From SAR202 cluster bacterium bin90 (GTDB taxonomy: Bacteria; Chloroflexota; Dehalococcoidia; Lucifugimonadales; JADFKI01): a stretch of DNA of 64,000 bases. The first letter of the stretch is position 1, and each line of letters begins with the position of its first letter. Below, one piece after another: positions 42,025 through 51,282 of this stretch. The stretch covers positions 1 to 64,000 of the forward strand of contig MPND01000003.1 of assembly GCA_002238855.1 (NCBI GenBank). Direction: 5' to 3'. The notes beneath the pieces were generated by a model. That model was not told the DNA's origin, did not search any database, and worked only from the letters and a program-made list of their open reading frames with translations. Made by a program: the position numbers and the translations under genes.

Positions 42025-44580
42025 TTATTGACTTATACCCGTTTCCAATCTTTCAATCCTGTTCTTGAGTTCCCTAACAATTTCGGTGTCGTGGTCGCTT
42101 TGTGCCTCGCAATTGGCGACTGCAGTCTTCGCCTGTTGAAGCAAAATCTGTGCCGAAGCCAATGAATGGTCACCGATAAATGAATGCTCTGCCAATCTTA
42201 TCTGGGCAAGGAGTCCGTAGTTTGCCGCTAGATTAGCTCTACGGTGGATCTGACTCTCTAGAATGTCAATAGCTTTAGATAGGTCGCCAGAGAGATAAAA
42301 TGCATGTGCTAGCGAGTGAGCAGCAATTTGCCTTTGGTGACCGTTGATTGCCAACTTCTCTAATGATCGGACGTGAGGCATAGCATTGTCCTGTCGTCCG
42401 GCGTCAAGGAGCAGAGACACTAGGGTGTGTTGCGCTGTGAAGTCTTCAGGATTGAGGCTGACTGCTTCGCGTGCTTCGTCTACAGCAACGTCCTTTCGTC
42501 CTAAGGCGCTAAGGATTTGGGCTAGCCTGCGGCGCAGGCTCCAAGACCTCGGATTGCGAACGACCGCCAAGTTCGCCGCTCTGAGCGCCTTTTCGTACTC
42601 ACCTTCTTCTTGATAGATGCGAGCTTCAAGATCCAGGATGAAGGGATTGTCGGACTCAATGCCCTTAGCGCGTTGCAATAGCTCCAACGCCTCCGGGATT
42701 CTATTCAGGCGGTATAGGCAGTCAGCCGCGTCTCTAAAGGAAGCGGAGTGGTCGTTTCTTACTGCCAAAACACGAGTGAAGATATCTAGAGCTTCTTCAT
42801 ATCGGTCCTCTCTGAGCAGTCTCCAGCCACTGGCATGCAAAGCACCTGTGTCGCGGGGGCGTTCGTGCAGCAAGTCTGCAATTAATCGGTCCGCTTCTTG
42901 CCATCGGCGCTGACGGATGCGTATGCGAGCTAGATATAGCCGCATTCTCCAGTTCTGTGAATCTACCTCTAAGAGCTCGTTAATGAATGATTCAGCAAGT
43001 GCAAACTGACGACGGTTATAATGCGTAATCGCTGCCTGAGCTAGCTCTCCTGTCAAATCGCGTCTTATCTTGAAGGCCTCTTCGAGTCTGTTAGACAATG
43101 CATAGAGGCGGAATATGGCACGCAACAACGGCACATATGACCCAGAGTTCTTGGACAAACCACTAAAGTATCTATTGACAGCTTCTGCTGCAATGCTTGC
43201 TCGTTCTCTGTAATCTCCGTGGTCGAGGTGGGTGCGCCAGAAGTGTTCACTGAACAAAGGGTGTAGAGTCAAGTGCCCAGAATCTGTAGTTTCGACGATA
43301 CCAGCAGCTGTGGCCTCTGACACCGCTTCATGGAAATGGTCGGGATCCGTTCTTAAGGCCTCCACCACCACTCCAGAGAGCACTGGAACCCCGACAACAG
43401 CGAGGAGTTCCATTAGATCATATGTAACCTGTTTCAATGACAGGTCTCCTATCATTGTCTTCGCTAGGTCCCTACGAAGAGTTACCATTTCCCGTGGATA
43501 TTCCAAGAGGTACTCCACTCCAAATTGCTCCACAAGATTACTTGCTAGTTTGGCGGCGAGTGGATGCCCATGCAGTTGTGATGCAACTTCAGACAACTTG
43601 ACCCTGTCAGGTGTCGATCCAGTAGACAGGTCCAACCACATTGCAAGCAAGGATGCAACATGAGATTCCTCGAGCCCTTCTACTCGCAAAGGGGATACGG
43701 GCTTTAATAGGTCTGGCGGAATCCGTGGGAATCGAGTCGATGTTATGAAAATGGGGCGCTGAACTGTCTCGGAAAGAGCCGCAGATTGACGAATAATCGT
43801 CGGAAGCGGTTCTTCCAATGCTCCCTCACCATCCAGCCAGTGCTGCACATTGCGGAAAATAAGGAATTGTCCCCGCGAGACGATACTTCTTACTGACAAC
43901 TCGATTGCCGCCAAGGCTTCAGTTTGAGTCATTTCTGGAAGAAGTGCGCCTGATACTTCATGGTGCAGCTGAAGCGCTATTTCCACAGGACCTATGCCAC
44001 GGCTCACTTCTACATCAACGACGGAAGCGCCCTCGAAGAAGCGGCGCAGGGCCTCCTTTGCCAAAGCACCCTTCCCAATGCCTTGGAAGCCACGCAATAT
44101 AATTGCTTTGGTTTCCGAGTCGAGGATCATATCTTCTACACGTCCCAACTCGGCATTTCTATTGAGAAATCTGTTCCGTACTCCCTGGGTGGGTTGGGCT
44201 AAGGCTTCTCGCAATGCAGCAACGACATCAGCGACTGGGTTCTGAGAATTGACAACTGACAGGTGATGATACGGCTCCAGCCGGAGCGGCAGCTCTGTCG
44301 TATCCAATCGAACGATTCTCAGTCGGATGGCACGCCGCAACACCAGTTCCATAAAAGCCATATTCAACTCTACATCCACCCACGGAGATTTGGCCGAATG
44401 TCTGCTCCAGAATAATACAAAGTCGGTAGCAGCCTTGATGCCTGCCTCGATCTTTTCGAGAAATATATTGCCCCATTCAAGTTCAGCTCTGTCGAGCCAC
44501 AGACTCTCTGGCTCCAGAGCGTCATAGACTTGAACCACGAAATCCTTATCGACGGAAGAGTGGCTTAGGAATGCTTTCAT
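42025..44580 (-). CDS. TIR-STAND-TPR protein, probable defence NTPase
   Basis: An 851-residue protein with three parts. TIR domain, residues 1-125: MKAFLSHSSVDKDFV, then FVLFWSRHSAKSPWVDVELNMA with Glu71 as the likely NADase catalytic residue. STAND-type NTPase, about 135-430: Walker A RGFQGIGKGALAKEA at 163-176 and FLIFRNVQHWL as the Walker B strand. Residues 480-840: at least eight TPR-like repeats (for example ADCLYRLNRIPEALELLQRA). TIR NTPases with TPR sensors act in abortive phage defence. It sits 56 bp after the methyltransferase gene on the same strand. Confidence 0.85.
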   Translation of the reverse strand: MKAFLSHSSVDKDFVVQVYDALEPESLWLDRAELEWGNIFLEKIEAGIKAATDFVLFWSRHSAKSPWVDVELNMAFMELVLRRAIRLRIVRLDTTELPLRLEPYHHLSVVNSQNPVADVVAALREALAQPTQGVRNRFLNRNAELGRVEDMILDSETKAIILRGFQGIGKGALAKEALRRFFEGASVVDVEVSRGIGPVEIALQLHHEVSGALLPEMTQTEALAAIELSVRSIVSRGQFLIFRNVQHWLDGEGALEEPLPTIIRQSAALSETVQRPIFITSTRFPRIPPDLLKPVSPLRVEGLEESHVASLLAMWLDLSTGSTPDRVKLSEVASQLHGHPLAAKLASNLVEQFGVEYLLEYPREMVTLRRDLAKTMIGDLSLKQVTYDLMELLAVVGVPVLSGVVVEALRTDPDHFHEAVSEATAAGIVETTDSGHLTLHPLFSEHFWRTHLDHGDYRERASIAAEAVNRYFSGLSKNSGSYVPLLRAIFRLYALSNRLEEAFKIRRDLTGELAQAAITHYNRRQFALAESFINELLEVDSQNWRMRLYLARIRIRQRRWQEADRLIADLLHERPRDTGALHASGWRLLREDRYEEALDIFTRVLAVRNDHSASFRDAADCLYRLNRIPEALELLQRAKGIESDNPFILDLEARIYQEEGEYEKALRAANLAVVRNPRSWSLRRRLAQILSALGRKDVAVDEAREAVSLNPEDFTAQHTLVSLLLDAGRQDNAMPHVRSLEKLAINGHQRQIAAHSLAHAFYLSGDLSKAIDILESQIHRRANLAANYGLLAQIRLAEHSFIGDHSLASAQILLQQAKTAVANCEAQSDHDTEIVRELKNRIERLETGISQ

Positions 44581-44636
44581 TCGGATATATCTCCAGTTAG
44601 ATGATTGTAAGAAAATAGTTTCCAGAGAACGTTTTT

Positions 44637-45833
44637 CTACTGAGTGGTGGACGAAGGGGCGAACGCAGTTGAATTAAGGCGCTGAAAGCCATGTTCCTGT
44701 TGCCACACCTTCCCCCGACTCCCAGGAATCAAGAGGTCAATTTCCTTAGCTTTGTGTCCGCCTCGACCGTGGTGATTCGACACCCCGTTATTGGGTGCCT
44801 TCGAGGATCTGACGTAGATGTCTTGGCCTGGCCAGACGAGCTGCAATGCCTTTATACACATCTCAGATGTCTGACGACGCTGATCACTCCTTACAAGGAT
44901 TGCCGCATCCTGGGCGAGATGCTTCTTACACCTAAGAAAGACCTCATTTATCAAAGCTTGATAGTCGGCTTTGTTTGAGAATTTCGCGGCTTTTCGCCAA
45001 TCCTTCCTCTGTCTGTAACCCAGCACCCACAAGCGAAGCCAGTGATCGTTCCAATAATCTGTAACACCACAGTAGGGAGGGGAAGTGATGAGGAGTCCCG
45101 CATTGAGCGGCGACAGTTTATCAAGCTCTGTCCTGGAATCTCCGAGAATGGCGTTTCCGGGCGATTGTTGGGGCACACCGTATTCGTACCGGCGGCGAAT
45201 CTTGTCTTCAAGTAACGCTGCAGGATTGACTTTGGGAGGATCGAATTTCTTTTGCCTCGTCCACCACTTCATTGCATAGTTAGGTGAGCATGCGATTGTA
45301 GGCCAAAGTACGTTTGAGAGGCCCGCCCCCTCTTTGTCCTGCATATGGAGAGCAACAAATGCCATAAGAGTCCGGTCGATCTCACACCCGTCGGGCTCCC
45401 ATTTCAGATGCCGGCGGGCAGAACGCAGGAAGGCGCGCACATCAGGCGACCAGAGCATTGTTTCGAACGGACTCTGGCTCTTTCTGTCCTGTGGCCTACT
45501 TGCCTCATCAATCTGCTTGAGCCTCTCTAGGACCTGCTCCATCTTTGTTGCGGGGCGAAGTTTGGCGGCAGTGTAAAGCCATGCAATGGGATTGATATCT
45601 ATGCCTGTGGCTGGGCGATTTAGCACCGTCGCGGAAAACGGGCCATTCCCTCTACCGCAGAACGGGTCCAGGACATGTTCGCCGTGACGAGTTAGCCCAC
45701 TAACCGCATTGTATGCAAATGAGGAAGGAAACATCGCGTAGTAGCGCCCTAGGGCATACCATCGATGAATGGACGTGTTCCTTTTCCAAGGATAGGCATC
45801 CACTGGCTTCGGGGAAGTATCCTGAGAGGTCAT
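44637..45833 (-). CDS. DNA methyltransferase (amino-type)
   Basis: A 398-residue DNA methyltransferase. Motif I is HVLDPFCGRGNGPFSATVL at 53-71 with the acidic post-I residue in ATGIDINPIAW. Motif IV is ITSPPYCGVTDYW near residue 250, the SPPY form seen in N4-cytosine and some N6-adenine enzymes. A basic stretch (KWWTRQKKFDPPK) may contact DNA. The start overlaps the stop of nurA as ATGA, so the two are translationally coupled. It could protect the host from the neighbouring nuclease, an inference. Confidence 0.82.
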   Translation of the reverse strand: MTSQDTSPKPVDAYPWKRNTSIHRWYALGRYYAMFPSSFAYNAVSGLTRHGEHVLDPFCGRGNGPFSATVLNRPATGIDINPIAWLYTAAKLRPATKMEQVLERLKQIDEASRPQDRKSQSPFETMLWSPDVRAFLRSARRHLKWEPDGCEIDRTLMAFVALHMQDKEGAGLSNVLWPTIACSPNYAMKWWTRQKKFDPPKVNPAALLEDKIRRRYEYGVPQQSPGNAILGDSRTELDKLSPLNAGLLITSPPYCGVTDYWNDHWLRLWVLGYRQRKDWRKAAKFSNKADYQALINEVFLRCKKHLAQDAAILVRSDQRRQTSEMCIKALQLVWPGQDIYVRSSKAPNNGVSNHHGRGGHKAKEIDLLIPGSRGKVWQQEHGFQRLNSTAFAPSSTTQ

Positions 45834-47143
45834 GGCGCTAGGCTCTTGATGAGGTCTGTACCGGCCCGCAAAGGAATTGCTGCCTGCTGGTGGGCGCGGC
45901 GGAGTGCAAGAAATTGATTCGTTCCCACACCGAGTGGACTAGCAGTTGCTATCGCATCCCTGAGCGCCTCGGGTTGAGGGGCTGCGGTGAGTGGTGGATC
46001 CGCTTCCGGCTGAGCAAGATTGAGAATGAGTCTCTGACCGTTGGAGGTCTTCAAGATTACTGGGCGCCCGAAGTAGGTCAACTCCCCCCATGCGGTTGGG
46101 CTATTTGCGTGACGCGCCACGATATGGTCGCGAATATATTCGTTGTCGGGTAGCCAGAAATGGTCACGGGGAAGTCGCTCGTCGGGAGCAGGTGCTCGGT
46201 CGAGATCCTCGGCATGTCGCACGAATTCTCCGGATTTCACACCCGACATAACTAGAAGATTTGCGCCAGGATAATCCTGTCTAACAGAGTCCTGTATCTT
46301 CCTGAGTTCCTTGTGAACCGCAGCGGTCAACACGGCGATCGTGCCGAACGCTGCTAAGGGACCGTCCAACACAAATGCTGTGTTGGCTATCGCTGCACGA
46401 CCTTGCTTGGTTGTATTAAGATAGCGGAGCGCATTGACCAAGGTTAGTAGTTCGAGGGCATCCCTGACCCGATGGTGACATTGAACTGGCGATGCGTTGT
46501 CTTCGAATTGAGTATGGATGCGAAGTCCATCAGATAAGAGAATGGACTCACCGCAGGACTTGCAAGTGTAGCACTGGCCAGGGCCGGGAGTGGTCACGTT
46601 ATTCTCATTGCAGTCAGGGTTTGGGCAATGCGGGATCACACGGTTGGGGCCGATGAGATTGTGTAATGTAACGGCCAGCGTTTCGCCGCCGAAATGTGTA
46701 CTGTGAAGTTCGTCGTTTAAGATTTGCCGGAACCAAGTTCTAGGGGAAGTCCCATCATCTTTCTCCGCATTTTGCCCAGGCAACATGAACCCCAGGCTAT
46801 CCCCTTCTTCGGTGGCGCGCAGATGGCGCGGGTTAACTGCTCCACTATCGGGCAGAGTTCTAAGTGAGGTCAGTTTCTTGACATCGATAACGACAAGTCC
46901 AAGTGAAACGATCCCGGCTTCTGTGCAAGGAAGTGCCCCAGGTATAGCGTCATAAACGTTTGAACCGTCAATCGCGAGAATGTGAGAGCGGGGAGTGCCC
47001 GCCGGACAGGGCTTAAAGTTCGGGAGCGGAAGAGGCACTCCCGTGTGCCTGTCCCTCATCTGAGAGCGGAAGTCATCAACGACACCGCGCTCGACTATTG
47101 AGCGCAATGCCGCAAGACCGGCTCTCTCGTCCTCGTAAGGCAT
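45830..47143 (-). CDS. nurA: NurA-type nuclease with zinc ribbon
   Basis: A 437-residue NurA-domain protein. The RNase H-like active site begins with ILAIDGSNVYD (Asp59), and a later acidic strand is FVLDGPLAAFG. A zinc-binding insert has CPNPDC and CYTCKSCGE (Cys173, 178, 191/194, 197). The partner HerA gene lies immediately upstream. The ATG at 47143 has GGAGG nine bases upstream; a TTG at 47149 is less likely. In archaea HerA-NurA resects DNA ends; in bacteria related pairs appear in defence islands. Confidence 0.8.
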   Translation of the reverse strand: MPYEDERAGLAALRSIVERGVVDDFRSQMRDRHTGVPLPLPNFKPCPAGTPRSHILAIDGSNVYDAIPGALPCTEAGIVSLGLVVIDVKKLTSLRTLPDSGAVNPRHLRATEEGDSLGFMLPGQNAEKDDGTSPRTWFRQILNDELHSTHFGGETLAVTLHNLIGPNRVIPHCPNPDCNENNVTTPGPGQCYTCKSCGESILLSDGLRIHTQFEDNASPVQCHHRVRDALELLTLVNALRYLNTTKQGRAAIANTAFVLDGPLAAFGTIAVLTAAVHKELRKIQDSVRQDYPGANLLVMSGVKSGEFVRHAEDLDRAPAPDERLPRDHFWLPDNEYIRDHIVARHANSPTAWGELTYFGRPVILKTSNGQRLILNLAQPEADPPLTAAPQPEALRDAIATASPLGVGTNQFLALRRAHQQAAIPLRAGTDLIKSLAP

Positions 47144-47160
47144 CGGCAATTACCCTCCAC

Positions 47161-49371
47161 CTAGTCCAGAATACTATCCGACACATTACCATCCAGGTGT
47201 TCGATGTAACCGTTCCCGTCAGAGGGTGTGCCGCCCGTAGCCGGTGGGGCGGTGGACAATTCACCGATGAAGAATTTCTCAAGCTGGACTGGAACCGTAT
47301 ACGCCTGTGAAAGCGTGCGTATACGCACGAAGCCCTGTTCACTGACCTTGCCTATTTGCTCCAGGAAGTCCGAGAAATCCATATAGCCTGCAACTACGCG
47401 GCGCTCATTCTCGGAGTTCAGGTAGGAAATGATCCAATTGTCCGTCTCGCTGAGTATTTCAGGCATAATGGAACTCGGAGCCTGAGTCGCCAGGACCATG
47501 CCCAGGTTCAACTTGCTGCCTTCCTTCGCGGAACGTGCCCAGACTGTGCCTAGGTTGTCGGCTGCGTTTGCCCTTGGTAAAAGGTTGTGAGCTTCTTCTA
47601 CATACACAATGATGTGGTCTTTTGTTGTCTCAGTTTGCCCGGGGTTGATTGCGAATCGCTGCTTAAACAGGTCCTCCTGGGTTCTGAAAATGCGCCACAT
47701 TACTCTCTCAGCCGCAGCCCGGTTCTGTTCAGGCTCGCCACCTGACTGGTCGATGATGACCAGCTTACCCTGCCTCAGATCATTCACGACATCCTCGGCA
47801 AAATCGACCTTTGTCTTCGGACTGTGTTGTTCTTGGGCGACCTGGAATGTTCTGGGTCCGTTTGGATACCTAAATATGCTGATGATAGCCTTCAATCTCG
47901 GGTCTGCCCATTCACTCTCAGAACTGGAGGATGTTATGTATTCCTGCTCGAAATTGTTGTAGTTACTCTTGGGGTCGGTCACAAATGTGTCGAGAGCAGT
48001 AAATACAGTTGCAAGCTGCGCCCAGGAGATGGTCCGGTTCTTCTTTGCGTTCTTCAGGATAATGCTAGCCTGATGATAATCGTCCTTTTTCTCAGTGAGG
48101 GGGTTCATCGCCACGGACATCGCTTTGATGATGGTCTTGTCGCCGAACAAGCCAGCTATGGAAGGAGACCAGACTGGTGGTGTCAACCCTGCGGCAACAA
48201 GGGCGGTTTGATAGGCAAGTATAGATAGCCTGTATCTCACTTGCCCGCCATCATCGCCTGTCAGACCTGTAGGAACGGATATATCCGCGTCCCGGAATGA
48301 CCTGATGTATAGCGAGGACTGGTCAGCTAAAATACTCTGAATAATCTGCCGTCCGGCGAGCAACTGGCCAAGGGCGCCTTCGACTGCCTGAGTACTCCAT
48401 TGTTGCGGAAATCGCTCTCCAAGGAAATTCAGCTTCATTATCTTTCGCGGCTTATCCCAATCCACCTCGATAAGACCGTAAGTTGCCACCTCCGGACCTC
48501 TGTCAAGTCCCAGCACTTCGTGAATTCGATGCAGTGCCTTGCCATCCTGCTGATTGTCCTGCGCGTACTCTCCGCTGATATCAAATATTAGTTGTCCGAC
48601 ACGGTTCTGTGTTGGGTCTCCCTCGCGTAGCTTGTAGACAGAGGATGCGACTACTTTCAAACCGTTTGACTTGCCAGAGCGCGACATGCCAAAATATGCT
48701 GTCCGGCGTTTCATAATGTCAGTTGGGTTGAGTTGAAATGGCACCTTAGCCGCGGATGGCCTTTCGGCTGCCGCAAATCGAGTCTCTCCTATCGGAATCG
48801 TAACCTCTATTGGAATGCCATTTGACCGATTCCTGTAGTTGACAATTAAGTTTAGGCTCTGCGGGTCAGGTTTCCAGACCATAAGCTCATGGACGGCGTA
48901 ATAATTGTCGATGTCCTCGGCATATATGTACGTGCCGTCCCCCTGGTCCATAAACGTGCCTAGCACGCTGCATTCTAATGCATGTAGGGAAAGTTGGTCA
49001 CGCATCCAGGGATCCAGTCTGTCGCCCCAAGACTCCTCATTTCCCGAGGCTTCGACTCCCTGTTGACGTGCAATATCATTGGCTGCAGCACTTGGTAGTC
49101 TGGCTTCCTTCTGCACCCTCAGCAAGATAAATGTGCCGTCACCCTCCGACTTGGCGGCCATAAGGAATATACTCTTGGGCAGGCCACCTGCGTCTTCTCG
49201 GTCGTGGTCGTAGATGGCGACAATGGCCGAACTGTAGGAAATCGTATAGACGCTGCCTACCCTGACAGCCCTCTCACGAAAGGCCATAGGGTCCTGTGTA
49301 GCAGATCCCGCACCTTTGACCAGAGAACCGAGGAGTGAGTTCGACTGAGAATTGGTGGTGTCATCCTGCAT
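47161..49371 (-). CDS. herA: HerA-like DNA translocase (FtsK/HerA ATPase)
   Basis: A 736-residue hexameric-type ATPase. Order: HAS-barrel-like N-terminal region; Walker A YFGMSRSGKSNGLKVVA at 228-235; a central insert; Walker B GKLVIIDQSGGE; and VYVEEAHNLLPRANAADNLG with the glutamate pair. The C-terminus has LATQAPSSIMPEILSE and NSENERRVVAGY. The ATG at 49371 has GGAG six bases upstream; the longer frame to 49425 lacks support. nurA follows by 17 bp, so the pair is an operon. Confidence 0.87.
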   Translation of the reverse strand: MQDDTTNSQSNSLLGSLVKGAGSATQDPMAFRERAVRVGSVYTISYSSAIVAIYDHDREDAGGLPKSIFLMAAKSEGDGTFILLRVQKEARLPSAAANDIARQQGVEASGNEESWGDRLDPWMRDQLSLHALECSVLGTFMDQGDGTYIYAEDIDNYYAVHELMVWKPDPQSLNLIVNYRNRSNGIPIEVTIPIGETRFAAAERPSAAKVPFQLNPTDIMKRRTAYFGMSRSGKSNGLKVVASSVYKLREGDPTQNRVGQLIFDISGEYAQDNQQDGKALHRIHEVLGLDRGPEVATYGLIEVDWDKPRKIMKLNFLGERFPQQWSTQAVEGALGQLLAGRQIIQSILADQSSLYIRSFRDADISVPTGLTGDDGGQVRYRLSILAYQTALVAAGLTPPVWSPSIAGLFGDKTIIKAMSVAMNPLTEKKDDYHQASIILKNAKKNRTISWAQLATVFTALDTFVTDPKSNYNNFEQEYITSSSSESEWADPRLKAIISIFRYPNGPRTFQVAQEQHSPKTKVDFAEDVVNDLRQGKLVIIDQSGGEPEQNRAAAERVMWRIFRTQEDLFKQRFAINPGQTETTKDHIIVYVEEAHNLLPRANAADNLGTVWARSAKEGSKLNLGMVLATQAPSSIMPEILSETDNWIISYLNSENERRVVAGYMDFSDFLEQIGKVSEQGFVRIRTLSQAYTVPVQLEKFFIGELSTAPPATGGTPSDGNGYIEHLDGNVSDSILD

Positions 49372-49449
49372 ACTACGCTCCGATTGCTCACGCAAATTCT
49401 GTATAAAGACTCTAAACGGCAACAATCGTAATGTTACATGACATAGGCG

Positions 49450-49815
49450 TCAACCCGCTAGTTCCCTTGAACTAGCGGGTTGGACCAAATATGCAGGTGC
49501 TTGAATAAACTGAGTGTGTGCTGCGAATGGCTGTCGCTTGTCCTTGGAACTATAATGCTCAATCAGTTCGCGATAAATCGTGGCAAGGACTCTCTGGAGT
49601 GGCAGAGTCCCAAGATATTGTGCGGAGAGAAGGTGGAGCGGAGTAAGTAGAGCCACGATGTCATCATTAGCCCGAATCCACCGAAGCGCGTTGTGGCTGC
49701 ACCGTAAGCGAACAGGAGGACCTGGCATGAGATCGTTAGGACAGATTTGGGGTAGATGGTGCTTCTGGTATTCCGCTGGCAAGCCTCCGGCAGCGGTGAG
49801 GAGAGGCCCTTTCAA
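49450..49815 (-). CDS. Small uncharacterised protein upstream of herA
   Basis: A 121-residue frame with a helical, protein-like middle section: NALRWIRANDDIVALLTPLHLL then AQYLGTLPLQRVLATIYRELIEHY. No family is recognised. Its last residues (SSRELAG) are encoded by a perfect 14-bp hairpin. It is 78 bp ahead of herA on the same strand and may be the first gene of that operon, perhaps a regulator or small subunit; the call rests on frame and position only. Confidence 0.45.
   Translation of the reverse strand: MKGPLLTAAGGLPAEYQKHHLPQICPNDLMPGPPVRLRCSHNALRWIRANDDIVALLTPLHLLSAQYLGTLPLQRVLATIYRELIEHYSSKDKRQPFAAHTQFIQAPAYLVQPASSRELAG
49451..49482. terminator. Perfect 14-bp hairpin
   Basis: CAACCCGCTAGTTC and GAACTAGCGGGTTG enclose CCTT. 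It lies between the small gene and herA, with no T tract on either side; it may attenuate or protect the herA message. Confidence 0.55.
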
Positions 49816-49911
49816 ACCCTAAAGCCGGCAGGGAGCAACCGCCGGACTATCCAGCGACAAACCTCTGACGACCGACTTCGACGCCACCGCCTAGCATGTG
49901 TGAAGTGTGTT

Positions 49912-49939
49912 TGACAGATGATGTCCTCGAAAATAGAAT
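49912..49939 (+). promoter_or_regulatory. Promoter of the membrane protein/nuclease module
   Basis: TTGACA (49912-49917), 16-bp spacer, TAGAAT (49934-49939). It opens a plus-strand transcript divergent from the HerA operon. Confidence 0.65.
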
Positions 49940-50023
49940 GGCACTTGTCCAATGGTCTGGGATGGTATAAGAACTTTCTGCGCATCGGCGAGAATCAGAG
50001 AGGCCGTGACTCGAAGACGAGAT

Positions 50024-50515
50024 ATGGAAAGCTTAGACTTGCAGTTGCGTGTATCAGACCACCCTTTACTAGACTCCGACACCCGAAAAATCGTCAATGA
50101 TATTCGAGTCTTTGAACCTTTATCTCATAATGCCCAGGCTAAGTTTCTTAAGAACATAAATATCGGAAGTGGCTCTCTTGTCCTTCAAGTACAGGAGGCA
50201 GCAGTTATCATTGATGAACAATGGGTCGTGTCCATACATGCACATAAGTTACGTCAATGTGTTTCAGCAATGGCAGTGCTGCTGAATAGCTTGGGTGAGG
50301 AAATGGCATCAAGAGATGCACGGATATCGATACAGATACTCGAAAGAGTGCATGATGATGGGCTCCCGTTAGACCTAGCTCTTGAACGACAGGAAAGAAT
50401 GGAACGCATCGCAGGATATCTTGAGAGTGCCGTTTTCCTCCTATTTGGCGTGGTGCTGAGTGGACTGGCTGGTCTCGCGATTGCATGGTTATCAACGAAA
50501 GGCGCACTGCCATGA
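50024..50515 (+). CDS. Membrane-anchored protein of unknown function
   Basis: A 163-residue protein with a soluble N-terminal region (LRVSDHPLLDSDTRKIVNDI, later VVSIHAHKLRQCVSAMAVLLNSLGEEM) and one C-terminal membrane helix at about 134-158 (LESAVFLLFGVVLSGLAGLAIAW). The start is uncertain: 50024 has only a weak GACGAG site, while 49952 in the same frame lies six bases after the expected transcription start and would be nearly leaderless. The stop overlaps the next gene as ATGA. No family is recognised. Confidence 0.55.
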   Translation: MESLDLQLRVSDHPLLDSDTRKIVNDIRVFEPLSHNAQAKFLKNINIGSGSLVLQVQEAAVIIDEQWVVSIHAHKLRQCVSAMAVLLNSLGEEMASRDARISIQILERVHDDGLPLDLALERQERMERIAGYLESAVFLLFGVVLSGLAGLAIAWLSTKGALP

Positions 50516-50901
50516 CAAAGACGCTGGAAATGCAATTTACGCCGGAACTAGTTGCAGAAATCAAAGACTTTGGCTATGACGCAACTCAGGACCCACGAAA
50601 AATTCCTAGCAGCAGGGGCTGGCTCGGCATGATCGGCGGTCCGAAGTACCGGCCGGACATTTTGGTTCAACAGGGCGATAAATTCGTTTTGGTCGAGACT
50701 AAAGTAGGCCCTGTACTACTTGGAAGCGTAATTAAAGCCCGCAATTACGCCGACCATTATAATGCGGGCGTTGTGCTCTGTGTTCCGGACGAATCCCTGA
50801 TACGTACGCCGCAGAGTGTAAAGGAGTTCGCCCAAGACAATCATATAATACTCTGTTCAAAGTCCGAGATTGAAGAGACTTTAGAGGAGATATTCAATTG
50901 A
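50512..50901 (+). CDS. PD-(D/E)XK nuclease-like protein
   Basis: A 129-residue protein. The core reads KYRPDILVQQGDKFVLVETKVG: PD, a short loop, then ExK (VETK), the PD-(D/E)XK pattern. It is followed by LLGSVIKARNYADHY, which fits the helix after the active site, and VVLCVPDESL as a further strand. The ATG at 50512 overlaps the preceding stop (ATGA), so this protein is made together with the membrane protein. It may be a membrane-recruited nuclease or a degraded fold; activity is inferred. Confidence 0.6.
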   Translation: MTKTLEMQFTPELVAEIKDFGYDATQDPRKIPSSRGWLGMIGGPKYRPDILVQQGDKFVLVETKVGPVLLGSVIKARNYADHYNAGVVLCVPDESLIRTPQSVKEFAQDNHIILCSKSEIEETLEEIFN

Positions 50902-50902
50902 G

Positions 50903-51121
50903 TTGGGTGGACACTGCAAATGCTATCTCTTTAAATCGGAAACTATTCCGGAGTTGTTAGCAACAATGCCGTTTCTTCTCTTGGTCGTAGGCATTATAGC
51001 TGTACTTGGTGGCGCCTTCCTGCTGAAGAATGATGTCGGTCAATTTGGTGTGCCGATTTTCCTAGGTGGACTCCTCTGTTGTGCAATAGGAGTAATCGCT
51101 CTTTACTTTGCTTTCACCTAA
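50903..51121 (+). CDS. Small two-helix membrane protein
   Basis: A 72-residue frame from TTG at 50903 or 52 residues from ATG at 50966. Two membrane helices are evident: MPFLLLVVGIIAVLGGAFLL and VPIFLGGLLCCAIGVIALYF. It starts right after the nuclease-like gene, so it may be the third member of that module. The start codon cannot be fixed because neither candidate has a good ribosome binding site. Confidence 0.45.
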   Translation: MGGHCKCYLFKSETIPELLATMPFLLLVVGIIAVLGGAFLLKNDVGQFGVPIFLGGLLCCAIGVIALYFAFT

Positions 51122-51282
51122 ATGGACGTGCCGAGTCCCGCATCGTCTGACTATGGACCTACCTATATTCGGGATGCAAAGAATGATCGGAGACCCCAGA
51201 TTGGCGACGAGGGCATGAGGCTCAGAGTAGTTCGAATCGGTATAAGTAAGCTTCGATGAAGAAAGATAAGTGGGGTCCACTC

